Below, in pieces: positions 41,706 to 48,709 of a DNA stretch of 64,000 nucleotides. The stretch lies in NCBI GenBank assembly GCA_030647205.1, contig JAUSJO010000005.1, forward strand, positions 215,813-279,812. Direction: 5' to 3'. Under the pieces are notes generated by a model. It saw only the letters and a list, made by a program, of their open reading frames with translations. It did no database searches and was not told the DNA's origin. The position numbers and the translations under genes were made by a program. This DNA comes from a bacterium (GTDB lineage: Bacteria; Patescibacteria; CPR2; UBA1875; JAJYID01). The stretch's first letter is position 1. Each line of letters opens with the position of its first letter.

Positions 41706-41756
41706 TAACTTTTTGAATAAATTATTTTATCAAATTTTCACGAAAACACCTGAATG

Positions 41757-41784
41757 AAAAACCTCCGGGTTAACCGGAGGTTTT
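41757..41784 (-). terminator. Terminator after the Gam-like gene
   Basis: AAAACCTCCGG/CCGGAGGTTTT inverted repeat; minus-strand tail TTTTTCATT. Confidence 0.85.
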
Positions 41785-41807
41785 GTAGGTCTAGGATGAT
41801 AAGATCT

Positions 41808-42353
41808 CTAGACTTTTCTTTTGAGGTCCTTGACCTCTGCATCTATCACAGAGGTTTTGTTCGGTTCAACACGGAATGTCTCTGCCTGGGTTATTGCGAC
41901 GCCTTTCAAAGAGTCAACAACCTCGTCTTTTTCTTTTTTGACGGCAGACTTGATAACTGTCTCAACTGTTTTGATCAGCTTTTTTGCCAAGCCCCTTTCT
42001 TTGATAGATTTGATTGCTTCTCCGGCATCGGTAACTTGGACAGTTCTGTTGCCGAGTCGCCAAAGAAATTTTCCTGATGGCAGGGTGACGGTTTTTACTT
42101 TGCCATCCTTTGTCAGTTCTTTTCTGTGGCCCTCTGCATAGACATAGAGACCTTGCATGAGTTCTGCTAGCCTTTTCTCGTGTGGTTCTATCTTCTCCTT
42201 TGCTTTCTCCTTCCGATCCTCTATGTCTTTATTCAGTTTTGTCTCCAGCCTCTCTATCGCCCTCTTTTCCTTACCCATCTGCGCGACAAACCGAGAAGCT
42301 TCCTTCACGTCTTGCGGAACACCTATCACCTCATGTTTTAAGTCTCCTGACAT
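41808..42353 (-). CDS. Mu Gam-like host-nuclease inhibitor family protein
   Basis: A 181-residue protein matching the layout of phage Mu Gam (~174 aa), a Ku-like dimer that binds double-strand DNA ends and shields them from exonucleases. It has an N-terminal coiled coil (~20-65), then EGHRKELTKDGKVKTVTLPSGKFLWRLG, EAIKSIKERGLAKKLIKTVETVIKSAV and a C-terminal GVAITQAETFRVEP, segments I recognise from Gam family members. It is monocistronic with its own terminator and stands beside tRNA-Glu, a common phage integration target. No other phage genes are present, so it is a remnant or a domesticated gene. Confidence 0.78.
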   Translation of the reverse strand: MSGDLKHEVIGVPQDVKEASRFVAQMGKEKRAIERLETKLNKDIEDRKEKAKEKIEPHEKRLAELMQGLYVYAEGHRKELTKDGKVKTVTLPSGKFLWRLGNRTVQVTDAGEAIKSIKERGLAKKLIKTVETVIKSAVKKEKDEVVDSLKGVAITQAETFRVEPNKTSVIDAEVKDLKRKV

Positions 42354-42471
42354 GTGCGTAGCACCTCTTTCCTGGGTGGATACTATAAGTAAGAGTCTAA
42401 CAAAATAAATATATTATCAAAAGCCTTATATTGCTTCGTGGAAATAAACAAAAATACTCTATGTGAATTTA

Positions 42472-42500
42472 TTGAAAAAAAGGTGTTTTTTTGATATAAT
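42472..42500 (+). promoter_or_regulatory. Promoter of tRNA-Glu
   Basis: TTGAAA (42472-42477), 17-nt spacer, TATAAT (42495-42500). Predicted start about 42507, 6 nt before the tRNA. Confidence 0.88.
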
Positions 42501-42512
42501 TTCTAAGTTCAC

Positions 42513-42587
42513 GGTCCCATCGTCTAGCGGTTAGGACGCCAGGTTCTCATCCTGGTAACAGGGGTTCGATTCCCCTTGGGACTACCA
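42513..42587 (+). tRNA. tRNA-Glu(CTC)
   Basis: 75 nt with encoded CCA. Acceptor GGTCCCA pairs with TGGGACT (G-U at the first pair); anticodon loop TTCTCAT gives CTC (Glu, GAG). The last 18 bases recur at 42738-42755. Confidence 0.94.
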
Positions 42588-42755
42588 AGAAGGCAGTGAT
42601 ATCCTGTATATCGTTGTCTTCTTTAGTTTTGTGGGGTTGAGAACCCCTGAGGTGATGATTCATATAGAAATCTGAATCTTAAAATAAATAGTTGAAACAA
42701 AACTGTAAACCAGTAAACATCATATGATGGCGGTAAGTTCCCCTTGGGACTACCA
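42570..42755 (+). repeat. Direct repeat of the tRNA-Glu 3' end enclosing a 150-nt spacer
   Basis: The 18 bases 42570-42587 (T-stem 3' strand to CCA) recur exactly at 42738-42755. As after tRNA-Trp, the spacer starts with a terminator hairpin, has TTGAGAAC about 50 nt after the tRNA (42637-42644), and the second copy is followed by another hairpin. No gene is inside. Confidence 0.78.
42587..42630 (+). terminator. Terminator directly after tRNA-Glu
   Basis: AAGAAGGCA...TGTCTTCTT outer stem with an inner GATAT/ATATC stem, followed by TTAGTTTT. It starts at the terminal A of the tRNA. Confidence 0.65.
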
Positions 42756-42773
42756 GTTATAATCAAATTAAAC

Positions 42774-42826
42774 GTCAAAAAATAAACAATCCGGCTATTT
42801 TGCCCGGATTGTTTATTTAAAAAAGA
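42774..42826 (-). terminator. Terminator of the DUF5679 gene (bidirectional hairpin)
   Basis: AATAAACAATCCGG (42781-42794)/CCGGATTGTTTATT (42804-42817), a perfect 14-bp stem; six T follow on the minus strand. Confidence 0.88.
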
Positions 42827-42851
42827 GAACCTAAAAAGTCCTCAAAAAGAT

Positions 42852-43007
42852 TTAAGCTTTGCCCAAAATCTTGTACATCCCTGTTCCACAAACTCCGCAT
42901 TTACCTTTCATAGCCTTTCGACCATTTTTCATAGTAACTTCTTCTGCGTCTTGCATTTCTCTTTTCTCTTTGCATTTTACGCAATAACCTATTGTTGCAT
43001 CTGCCAT
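42852..43007 (-). CDS. DUF5679-type zinc-ribbon miniprotein
   Basis: A 51-residue protein, MADATIGYCVKCKEKREMQ... then KNGRKAMKGKCGVCGTGMYKI. Two CxxC pairs (YCVKC and KCGVC) form a zinc ribbon. The layout matches DUF5679, a tiny family common in CPR bacteria and Chloroflexi and of unknown role, perhaps nucleic-acid binding. A strong Shine-Dalgarno (AAAGGAGGTG) is 7 nt before the ATG. TTGACA at about 43077-43072 on the minus strand may be a -35 element, but the -10 is unclear. Read directly from the sequence because it is very short. Confidence 0.8.
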   Translation of the reverse strand: MADATIGYCVKCKEKREMQDAEEVTMKNGRKAMKGKCGVCGTGMYKILGKA

Positions 43008-43240
43008 ATTCACTCACCTCCTTTCCTTTGATTTTTAGCACGTAATGATAGGATGAAGCACAAAAAAACCTTTGTCAAGAACAAAATGTGAAAAGTTGAG
43101 CACAAATCTAACTAATAACTAAATATTTTGGCTTTACATGGGCAAAAAATATTTTTTCATAATTTAAGCATTTTAAGCACAAAATACCATGAATTTCATG
43201 GATATATTGCATATTTATTTGTAAATGTTAAATTGAGATT
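43008..43240. other. AT-rich divergent intergenic region
   Basis: 233 nt between the DUF5679 gene (minus) and a small membrane protein gene (plus). It holds the DUF5679 Shine-Dalgarno, a minus-strand TTGACA near 43077, and several TTGTGCTT/TTGTGCTCA matches that look like extended -10 contexts. I see no RNA gene or convincing open frame. Confidence 0.5.
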
Positions 43241-43564
43241 ATGATCAAAAATAAAAAGTTGTTAATAGTTTTTCCTTTAATCATGGTTGTAGCAGCCGCC
43301 TCTTTCTGGCTTTTCAGGCATGATTCAAACCCTGAGATAAGCTATCGTTCAAGGCAATACGGACCTTCTAGAATGGCCAACCAGACCTTAGACGAAGTTA
43401 ACTCTAGAAATCATAACGACAATCTTGTCTCCACAGGACAATACGTAAGAGGGTTAGAGATTTGGGTTAGCAAAGAGTCTCTAGGTTCCTATGTACCAAC
43501 AGTTATATATTTTAAAAATAAGGATGCTACTTTCAAAAGCTATGAGCTAAGCGGCGGTCCTTAA
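43241..43564 (+). CDS. Small membrane-anchored hypothetical protein (107 aa)
   Basis: A 107-residue protein with a Lys-rich start and one signal-anchor helix (~6-25, LLIVFPLIMVVAAASFWLF), then an extracytoplasmic domain with no recognised motif (ISYRSRQYGPSRMANQTLDEV... RGLEIWVSKESLGSYVPTVIYF). No Shine-Dalgarno is seen. It converges with trxB, with a 6-nt gap. Base composition and codon use look normal for the window. Unknown function; moderate confidence that it is expressed. Confidence 0.5.
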   Translation: MIKNKKLLIVFPLIMVVAAASFWLFRHDSNPEISYRSRQYGPSRMANQTLDEVNSRNHNDNLVSTGQYVRGLEIWVSKESLGSYVPTVIYFKNKDATFKSYELSGGP

Positions 43565-43570
43565 TCGTCT

Positions 43571-44470
43571 TTATTGTTTTTTAGTATCCAGATAGGCGCT
43601 GTATACAGCTAGAGCTCCTTCACCCGTTGCGGTAACAGCTTGCCTCAGTTTGAACTTTCCGGCTGCTATGTCCCCTGCTGCCCAGACGCCCTCGGCGCTT
43701 GTTTTCATCTCGGCATCAACCTCGATATAGCCCTTGTCGTCGGTTTTTAAGCCCAAGTCGGTGATCAAAGCCTTGTTTGGCGTCGAACCGATTTCTATAA
43801 ATACCCCGTCCAGAGCTATTGTGTTTCCATTATCCAGTTTGATACTCTCAACTTTATTCGTTCCTGTAATCTCCTCAATGTTGGCACTATAGATAACTTC
43901 AATATTCTTTTTTGTATTTAGCTGGTCTATCCATGCCGGTTCGGCCTTGAGCTCCGGGCCTCGATAAATGAGATACACTTTTTCAGTGATGTCGCCAAGA
44001 TAAAGCGCTGCAGTAACAGCGGCATTCCCCCCGCCGATAACAGATACGGTTTTACCCTTGAAAAATGGCCCATCACAAGTGGCACAGTATGCTACTCCCT
44101 TACCCAGAAACTCTTCTTCTCCCTTCGTTTTTAGCTTGGTTCTTTCTGCTCCCATAGCAAGTAAAATTCGCTTTGTTTCATACTTACCATTTTCTGTATG
44201 GAGAACAAATAGTTTATTCTGTTTCTCAATTTTTCGTATCGAGTCGGCAATGACTTTAGCTCCGAGAGACTCTGCCTGCTTGAGCATTTTTTGTCCGAGT
44301 TCCATACCTGATATTTCACCGACTCCGGGATAGTTTTCTACCAAATGTGCTTCTGTGATTGTTCCGCCATGAAGTTTGCCGATGGTCACAGCATTCATTT
44401 TGTATCTGGCACCATAGATAGATGCTGAGAGCCCCGCCGGACCGGTTCCAATTATTACTAAATCATACAT
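43571..44470 (-). CDS. trxB: Thioredoxin reductase
   Basis: A 299-residue flavoenzyme: N-terminal FAD-binding GTGPAGLSASIYGARY, the redox-active CATC (Cys129 and Cys132 in YCATCDGPFF), the NADPH-binding GGGNAAVTAALYLG and the C-terminal FAD motif VWAAGDIAAGKFKLRQAVTATGEGA. It reduces thioredoxin with NAD(P)H. In the NADPH site the usual GxGxxA is GGGNAA. AAGGATAA lies 7 nt before the ATG. No thioredoxin gene is adjacent. Confidence 0.95.
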   Translation of the reverse strand: MYDLVIIGTGPAGLSASIYGARYKMNAVTIGKLHGGTITEAHLVENYPGVGEISGMELGQKMLKQAESLGAKVIADSIRKIEKQNKLFVLHTENGKYETKRILLAMGAERTKLKTKGEEEFLGKGVAYCATCDGPFFKGKTVSVIGGGNAAVTAALYLGDITEKVYLIYRGPELKAEPAWIDQLNTKKNIEVIYSANIEEITGTNKVESIKLDNGNTIALDGVFIEIGSTPNKALITDLGLKTDDKGYIEVDAEMKTSAEGVWAAGDIAAGKFKLRQAVTATGEGALAVYSAYLDTKKQ

Positions 44471-44553
44471 ATATTATCCTTATTTTTATTTTTTGACTAA
44501 GGCATATTTTAGGTTATTTTAAGGCCCGAATCAAGTATTAGCGTGATTATATC

Positions 44554-45402
44554 TTAACTTATATAAGTGAAGTTTAGGCATAGGACTGCAAGGACTAAGA
44601 TGTTTAATCCAAGAGATGTTCTGAAAGACAACATGTGGTGTTTGTTCTTATGCGTTTTGTTGAACCTAATCATGGCGCCGTCAAATATGATGAGAGCAAA
44701 GATTGCCAGATATATGGCAAAGAATGGCAGTTTTGGCGCGCTCACAGGATTTTCCAGACTAAACTTCGGTGATACCGATCGTTCTCCAGCAACGAGGGAC
44801 TGCCCTTGAGCAAATGCCTGCGATGGTTTACCGAAAAGCTGGACAGCAACTGTCGCTGACTTGCCATTTATTACTCCGTTCCCCACCGCTATGCCCGTTT
44901 CAGAAAAGTCTTTATCGAGAATGTTTTTCTTATGAGTCGGGCTGTCCATCCAGGCGCCAACCATCCCGTCAGCCGATACAAAGCCTCGAGCGAGGTTTTC
45001 TCCCGCCACAGTGTAGGAATACCCTGTTTTATCTATAAACACCCAAGCCTTCTCACCTGTTGGTGATGTGTGATCCCAATAGTTTTTGGCAAACATGTCT
45101 TGCAACTTTTCTTGTGCAGCCCGATCAAGCAAAGGACTTTCGGTAAATGTGTTTTCTGACTGTTTCTTCCGTTGTTCGTTAATGTGTGTAAAAATATCTT
45201 TTTTTAACTGTTCCGGATTTGGGGTGGTGGGTGTATATTGGACGGCTCCAAAACTGAGTTGGGATAAAATTAGACCGAGAGAATAAACGGAAAGCATGAG
45301 ATGCCTGAAAGCATGAGGGCGGTAGGAGTTCTTCTTACTCGGGATGAATGATTTATGCAGGAATTTTTTTATATTAAATTTTTCTGATTTTTTCTTCGCC
45401 AT
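44554..45402 (-). CDS. Secreted/membrane CAP (SCP)-domain protein
   Basis: A 282-residue exported protein: basic N-terminus, membrane/signal helix (~32-52), CAP domain (~68-200) with FTHINEQRKKQSENTF, a YWDHTSPTGEKAW segment (CAP His/Glu site), YTVAGENLARGF and GAWMDSPTHKKNILDKDFSETGIAV. After the domain come a short linker and two further membrane helices (~222-245 and ~258-280), so it stays anchored. CAP domains in bacteria are extracellular and of uncertain biochemical role. The gene is followed at 3' by trxB on the same strand. Confidence 0.9.
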   Translation of the reverse strand: MAKKKSEKFNIKKFLHKSFIPSKKNSYRPHAFRHLMLSVYSLGLILSQLSFGAVQYTPTTPNPEQLKKDIFTHINEQRKKQSENTFTESPLLDRAAQEKLQDMFAKNYWDHTSPTGEKAWVFIDKTGYSYTVAGENLARGFVSADGMVGAWMDSPTHKKNILDKDFSETGIAVGNGVINGKSATVAVQLFGKPSQAFAQGQSLVAGERSVSPKFSLENPVSAPKLPFFAIYLAIFALIIFDGAMIRFNKTHKNKHHMLSFRTSLGLNILVLAVLCLNFTYIS

Positions 45403-45489
45403 TTGTAATTAATATTAAGCTGAAAATCGTTTAAAGTAAACCAAATATCACACTAATTCCAACTCAGGGCCTATGTAATTATATCCTGG

Positions 45490-45510
45490 ATTCCGGATCA
45501 AGTCCGGAAT
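45490..45510. repeat. REP-like palindrome
   Basis: ATTCCGGA and TCCGGAAT around TCAAG, followed by GACAACGGG. The same core is a widespread dispersed repeat in other bacterial phyla. Confidence 0.65.
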
Positions 45511-45528
45511 GACAACGGGTATAAAAAG

Positions 45529-45554
45529 AAAAAACACTCTTTCGAGTGTTTTTT
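45529..45554. terminator. Bidirectional terminator-like hairpin
   Basis: AAAAAACACTC pairs with GAGTGTTTTTT around TTTC. T-runs exist on both strands; it has no adjacent gene end, lying 127 nt upstream of the CAP gene start. Confidence 0.7.
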
Positions 45555-45617
45555 CTTTGGGGGTGATTGAGAGTTATCTTTTTTCTAGTATCTGTAAGGA
45601 TACACAAGTATAATATT

Positions 45618-45726
45618 TTATCCACAGATTCTAGCGTTCCAGCCCCTCTAGAAAAGGAACGTGTAAAGATAATATAGTTTTAGAGAACCCATGTCAATGC
45701 TCTTTATGTGGATAAGTTGTGGATAG
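45618..45726. promoter_or_regulatory. Cluster of three DnaA-box-like 9-mers
   Basis: TTATCCACA (45618-45626, perfect consensus), TGTGGATAA (45707-45715, perfect, opposite strand) and TGTGGATAG (45718-45726, one mismatch). Boxes 2 and 3 are in the same orientation 11 bp apart, about one helical turn. DnaA binding is inferred from sequence only. Confidence 0.55.
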
Positions 45727-45731
45727 TATTT

Positions 45732-45774
45732 GTCATCCTGAGGTACGAAGGATCTCATCTCTCTGTCATTCCCG
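45732..45774. repeat. REP-like fragments
   Basis: GTCATCCTGAGGTACGAAGGATCT (45732-45755) and GTCATTCCCGT (45764-45774) resemble dispersed intergenic repeats known from many bacteria. Only half-palindromes remain. Confidence 0.5.
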
Positions 45775-45827
45775 TACTGAACCTAGTTTAGCATAAACTT
45801 TGGCGAGAAGTCAGTTTCTAAATAATT

Positions 45828-46003
45828 TCCACTTTTTTAGAAAAAGTGGAGTAAAAATTGCGGCTTAGACGGCATCTTAAAAGTGTCGGATTTCAATTTG
45901 CTTCAGGTTTGAAAAACCGGACTCCTTCCAGTCGACCTAAAGGCTAATCGGTCTTTTCAAATCTTCATCAAATCTTATCCTCGCTTTTCGATCCGATAGC
46001 CGC
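45828..46003 (+). repeat. Structured ~175-nt repeat element, copy A
   Basis: Begins with the hairpin TCCACTTTTTTAGAAAAAGTGGA. An outer helix GCGGCT (45860-45865)/AGCCGC (45998-46003) encloses an inner helix TTTGAAAA-ACCG (45908-45919)/CGGT-c-TTTTCAAA (45949-45961). The reverse-oriented copy at 63835-64000 has the same helices with compensatory changes. Shared sequence blocks include AAGTGTCGGATT, TCAGGTTTGAAAA and TATCCTCGCTTT. Non-coding in both copies. Confidence 0.85.
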
Positions 46004-46053
46004 AAGAAACATTCTTTGAAAAAATCATGCCGGAGGGATAGCACACTGTAGAG

Positions 46054-47430
46054 CTACTCAATATTGAGATATTTCTCACCCACCTGATTGACCGGACCGG
46101 CGCCCATGGTGATGACGATATCGTTGCCCGAGGCATGATCTTTTAGGTATGAAACAACATCCTTAAAGTCAGGAATATACTTTGCGGGTTTGCCTTTCTT
46201 TTTTAAAAGGTCTGCAAGATTTTCACCGGAAACTGAGGCGATGTCCTCTGCTGTATCGCGGACGGGATATATTTTGGGGATAATTATCTCATCTGCTTCG
46301 GTAAGAGCATCCACAAAATTATTTAAAAGTATTCTGGTTCTTGAGTGTTGGTGCGGCTGAAAAACACAACAGATCTTTCTCTTTGGGTAAAAGCTCCTTA
46401 TTGCCTGCAGTGTTGCCTGTATCTCTGTAGGATGGTGAGCGTAGTCATCGATAACCAAGACTTCCCCGCGTTTCCCTTTTGTTTCCATTCTTCTGACCGC
46501 GCCTGTGAACTTGGCAATGCTTTCTTTGATTACACCGAGTTTTATCCCACATTCAAGTGCAACTGTGATGGCAGCGAGGCTATTTAGTATACTGTGAATT
46601 CCGGGAACTTGCATTTGAAACTCGCCAAGATCGGAACCATTCTTATGAACATTAAATTTTTGAACATTTTCTTCGATCCGAATATTGTCTGCCCGGTAAT
46701 TTAAATCGTCGCTGGAGATTCCATAGGAAATCACCTTCCCGTCAAAGGTATCGGCAATTTCCCGCGTGTTTTCATCATCGAAGCATGCAACAAGTAGGCC
46801 ATTGTCTTTGATATTTTTTGTAAAATCAGAAAACGCAGACTTGATATCGTCCAGATCTTTATAGTAGTCGAGATGATCCTCTTCAATATTCGTGATGACG
46901 GCTATAGCGGGTCGAATATCGGCAAAGAATCTTTTATATTCGCAGGTCTCGGCGATGAAATATTTTCCATTGCCTTCTTTGGCGTTGCTTCCGGTACTCC
47001 CGACTTCTCCCCCGATAGCTATGGTTGGCTTCAAGTTGGCATCTTCAAAAATTTGTGATATTAGACTTGAGGTCGTGGTTTTCCCATGAGTGCCAGTGAT
47101 AGCTATGCCCTCTTTCTCGTCCATCATTTGCCCCAGAAGTTCTCCGCGGGTAATGATGGGTATCCCTAGTTTTTTGGCTTCTGATATTTCCGGGTTCTTG
47201 TCACTGATTGCTGCACTAACGACAACCATTTCAGTATCCGGCGACAAGTATTCTTTTTTATGTCCGGTATAAACTTTCACTCCTATTTTTTTTAAGTTGT
47301 CAGTAATAGGGTTTTCTATCAGATCAGAACCGCTGACTTTGTTCCCGCGCAAAGCAAGGATTTGCGCAAGCGCGCTCATCCCTATTCCGGCTATTCCTAT
47401 AAAATGGTAATTTATCTTTTTATTTGGCAT
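46054..47430 (-). CDS. murC: UDP-N-acetylmuramate--L-alanine ligase
   Basis: A 458-residue Mur ligase: N-terminal GIAGIGMSALAQILALRGNKVSGSD (UDP-binding), ATP-binding ITGTHGKTTTSSLI (~111-124), substrate-region EEDHLDYYKD and C-terminal VIDDYAHHPTEIQATLQA with QPHQHSRT. It adds the first L-Ala of the stem peptide. It lies far from the dcw cluster and stands alone, divergent from the small membrane gene at 47515. TATGTT ends 6 nt before the ATG on the minus strand. Confidence 0.97.
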   Translation of the reverse strand: MPNKKINYHFIGIAGIGMSALAQILALRGNKVSGSDLIENPITDNLKKIGVKVYTGHKKEYLSPDTEMVVVSAAISDKNPEISEAKKLGIPIITRGELLGQMMDEKEGIAITGTHGKTTTSSLISQIFEDANLKPTIAIGGEVGSTGSNAKEGNGKYFIAETCEYKRFFADIRPAIAVITNIEEDHLDYYKDLDDIKSAFSDFTKNIKDNGLLVACFDDENTREIADTFDGKVISYGISSDDLNYRADNIRIEENVQKFNVHKNGSDLGEFQMQVPGIHSILNSLAAITVALECGIKLGVIKESIAKFTGAVRRMETKGKRGEVLVIDDYAHHPTEIQATLQAIRSFYPKRKICCVFQPHQHSRTRILLNNFVDALTEADEIIIPKIYPVRDTAEDIASVSGENLADLLKKKGKPAKYIPDFKDVVSYLKDHASGNDIVITMGAGPVNQVGEKYLNIE

Positions 47431-47449
47431 TTAGTTAACATAAAAATGA

Positions 47450-47478
47450 TTGCAATACTCTCAAACAATTGATATTAT
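47450..47478 (+). promoter_or_regulatory. Promoter of the 153-aa membrane protein
   Basis: TTGCAA (47450-47455), 17-nt spacer, TATTAT (47473-47478). Confidence 0.7.
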
Positions 47479-47514
47479 TTTAACATAATAAGATAAATTC
47501 TAAAGGAGGAAATC

Positions 47515-47976
47515 GTGAGTGAAGGAAATAAAGGCGCATCAGTCAGTCTGAAGACGCTAGGGATAGTTTTGATAGTATTAGTAGTTTTGGTGGGTGGATA
47601 TTACTTAGTAAATAGCAAGGGTATTTTGAAGTCCGGCAGCAATTCTGCTACGAAGACCAAAACGGATGACGGCAAATATCAGGCAGTGTTTTTGACGAAT
47701 GGACAGGTTTACTTCGGTAAGCTCAAGGATGACGATGGGAACTATGTAAAACTGACAGATATCTACTATCTTCAGTCAAAAGATCAGAGTGTCCAACCTA
47801 AAGACGCAGCCGCTGCAGATCAGTCAAATCTAACGCTGATCAAACTGGGCAAAGAGTTGCACGCGCCGGCAGACGAAATGAATATTTCACGCCAGCAAGT
47901 TCTCTTCTGGGAAAACATTAACGAAGATGGTAAAGTTTTCCAGGCTATCAAAGAGTATAAGGCTAGCAACAAATAA
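47515..47976 (+). CDS. Membrane-anchored hypothetical protein (153 aa)
   Basis: A bitopic protein starting with GTG 47515, with AAAGGAGG 6 nt upstream. One membrane helix (~13-33, LGIVLIVLVVLVGGYYLV), a Ser/Thr/Lys linker, then a compact domain KYQAVFLTNGQVYFGKLKDDDGNYVKLTDIYYLQ... LIKLGKELHAPADEMNISRQQVLFWENI. I have the impression that this 'LTNGQVYFGKL...L.DIYYL' protein is common in CPR genomes, but no function is known to me. Promoter at 47450 and a strong terminator follow, so it is a single-gene unit. Confidence 0.75.
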   Translation: MSEGNKGASVSLKTLGIVLIVLVVLVGGYYLVNSKGILKSGSNSATKTKTDDGKYQAVFLTNGQVYFGKLKDDDGNYVKLTDIYYLQSKDQSVQPKDAAAADQSNLTLIKLGKELHAPADEMNISRQQVLFWENINEDGKVFQAIKEYKASNK

Positions 47977-47987
47977 AGAAATTTGCT

Positions 47988-48018
47988 AAAAAAGAACCGC
48001 CGAGTGGCGGTTCTTTTT
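47988..48018. terminator. Terminator after the 153-aa gene (bidirectional)
   Basis: AAAAAAGAACCGCC-GAGT-GGCGGTTCTTTTT, a strong stem with T-runs on both strands, between converging genes. Confidence 0.92.
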
Positions 48019-48038
48019 GATCTGTTATACTTAGGTAT

Positions 48039-48548
48039 TTATTCGGGTTTGTATGTTTGATCGAATTCTTCTGCACCAATGATATAGGGCTCCCCTCCCA
48101 GTTCACCTGTCTCTGGATCATAAGTGTCTGCTAGTTTGCAGTCCATTTTCCCGTTCTGCATTTTTCCCCAAGATGCCATCATAGTAATGGGTGTTCCGTA
48201 TGGATTGTCAATTGCCTTACAATGACCTTTTGCTGAGTATACATTATCGCCTTCTTCCTTTAGTTCATATCTCTTTTCAAAGGTTTCTTTTTTAACGATA
48301 TATTTTTCCCCTCCAGGATTAGTAATGATCATGTCTCCCGGATTTGCAATATTTTTTGTTTCGTCTGTTCCGTCAGCAAGCTTTGTGACTATTTCTTCTC
48401 CTCCCTCTGCGACGTCAGCGACTACTTCTCCCTGCTTCTTGTATGTAGGTGCATCCTCAAGTCCCTTCATGATCTCCGGGTCGTGTCTATCGATCTCTTT
48501 TACAGAAGTTTCATCTTGTTCTTTATTATTCCCCGTTTCATCTATCAT
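48039..48548 (-). CDS. Hypothetical protein, paralogue of the gene at 62300
   Basis: A 169-residue acidic soluble protein without recognised domain. It shares a full-length alignment with the protein at 62300-62773: PEIMKGLEDAPTYKKQG / PEIMSALAEAPVYKKQG, PGDMIITNPGGEKYIV / EGDWIVTNPSGEQYII, the KGHCKAIDNPYGTPITMMASWG / KGFCRAITNPFGQPIEIMASWG block and GEPYIIGAEEFDQTYK / GEPYLIDADAFTETYK. The shared core suggests a small beta-rich binding domain. A TTAGGAG Shine-Dalgarno and a TTTACT-N17-TAGAAT promoter are upstream. No function known to me. Confidence 0.75.
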   Translation of the reverse strand: MIDETGNNKEQDETSVKEIDRHDPEIMKGLEDAPTYKKQGEVVADVAEGGEEIVTKLADGTDETKNIANPGDMIITNPGGEKYIVKKETFEKRYELKEEGDNVYSAKGHCKAIDNPYGTPITMMASWGKMQNGKMDCKLADTYDPETGELGGEPYIIGAEEFDQTYKPE

Positions 48549-48655
48549 AGTTTTCTCCTAATTTATTATAGTCATTCTATTATGAAAAAGATTTATAGTA
48601 AACAGATGTTTTAGAAAAATAGTTATATAAAAAGGAAAGCCTTATCTAGTTTGGG

Positions 48656-48684
48656 TTGAAAATATGCATCCTAAATGGTAAAAT
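48656..48684 (+). promoter_or_regulatory. Promoter of tRNA-Gln
   Basis: TTGAAA (48656-48661), 17-nt spacer, TAAAAT (48679-48684); predicted start about 48691. Confidence 0.8.
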
Positions 48685-48709
48685 ATCATAGTTAAAACCA
48701 AGCTTTTGT

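Larger units (their letters stand above)
45403..46053. other. 651-nt intergenic region with terminator, REP-like repeats, DnaA boxes and a structured repeat
   Basis: The longest gene-free stretch of the window. In order: a REP-like palindrome (45490-45510), a bidirectional terminator-like hairpin (45529-45554), three DnaA-box-like 9-mers (45618-45626, 45707-45715, 45718-45726), two more REP-like fragments (45732-45755 and 45764-45774), and one copy of the ~175-nt structured element (45828-46003). No open frame is convincing. Confidence 0.8.

Noticed and set aside
42649..42675. Box C/D-like motifs (TGATGA ... CTGA) after tRNA-Glu
   Set aside because: Short motifs expected by chance, absent from the matching spacer after tRNA-Trp, and no archaeal-type guide RNA context.
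23850..43181. Recurring TTGTGCTC/TTGTGCTT motif upstream of several genes (23862, 23898, 27392, 43052, 43094, 43172, 58391) as a possible operator
   Set aside because: In several cases it is simply the TGC of an extended -10 element directly before TATAAT or TTAAAAT; positions relative to genes vary and the motif has no dyad symmetry.
45403..46053. Chromosomal origin of replication
   Set aside because: DnaA boxes are few, there is no dnaA/dnaN neighbour and no change of gene orientation; kept only as a DnaA-box cluster.
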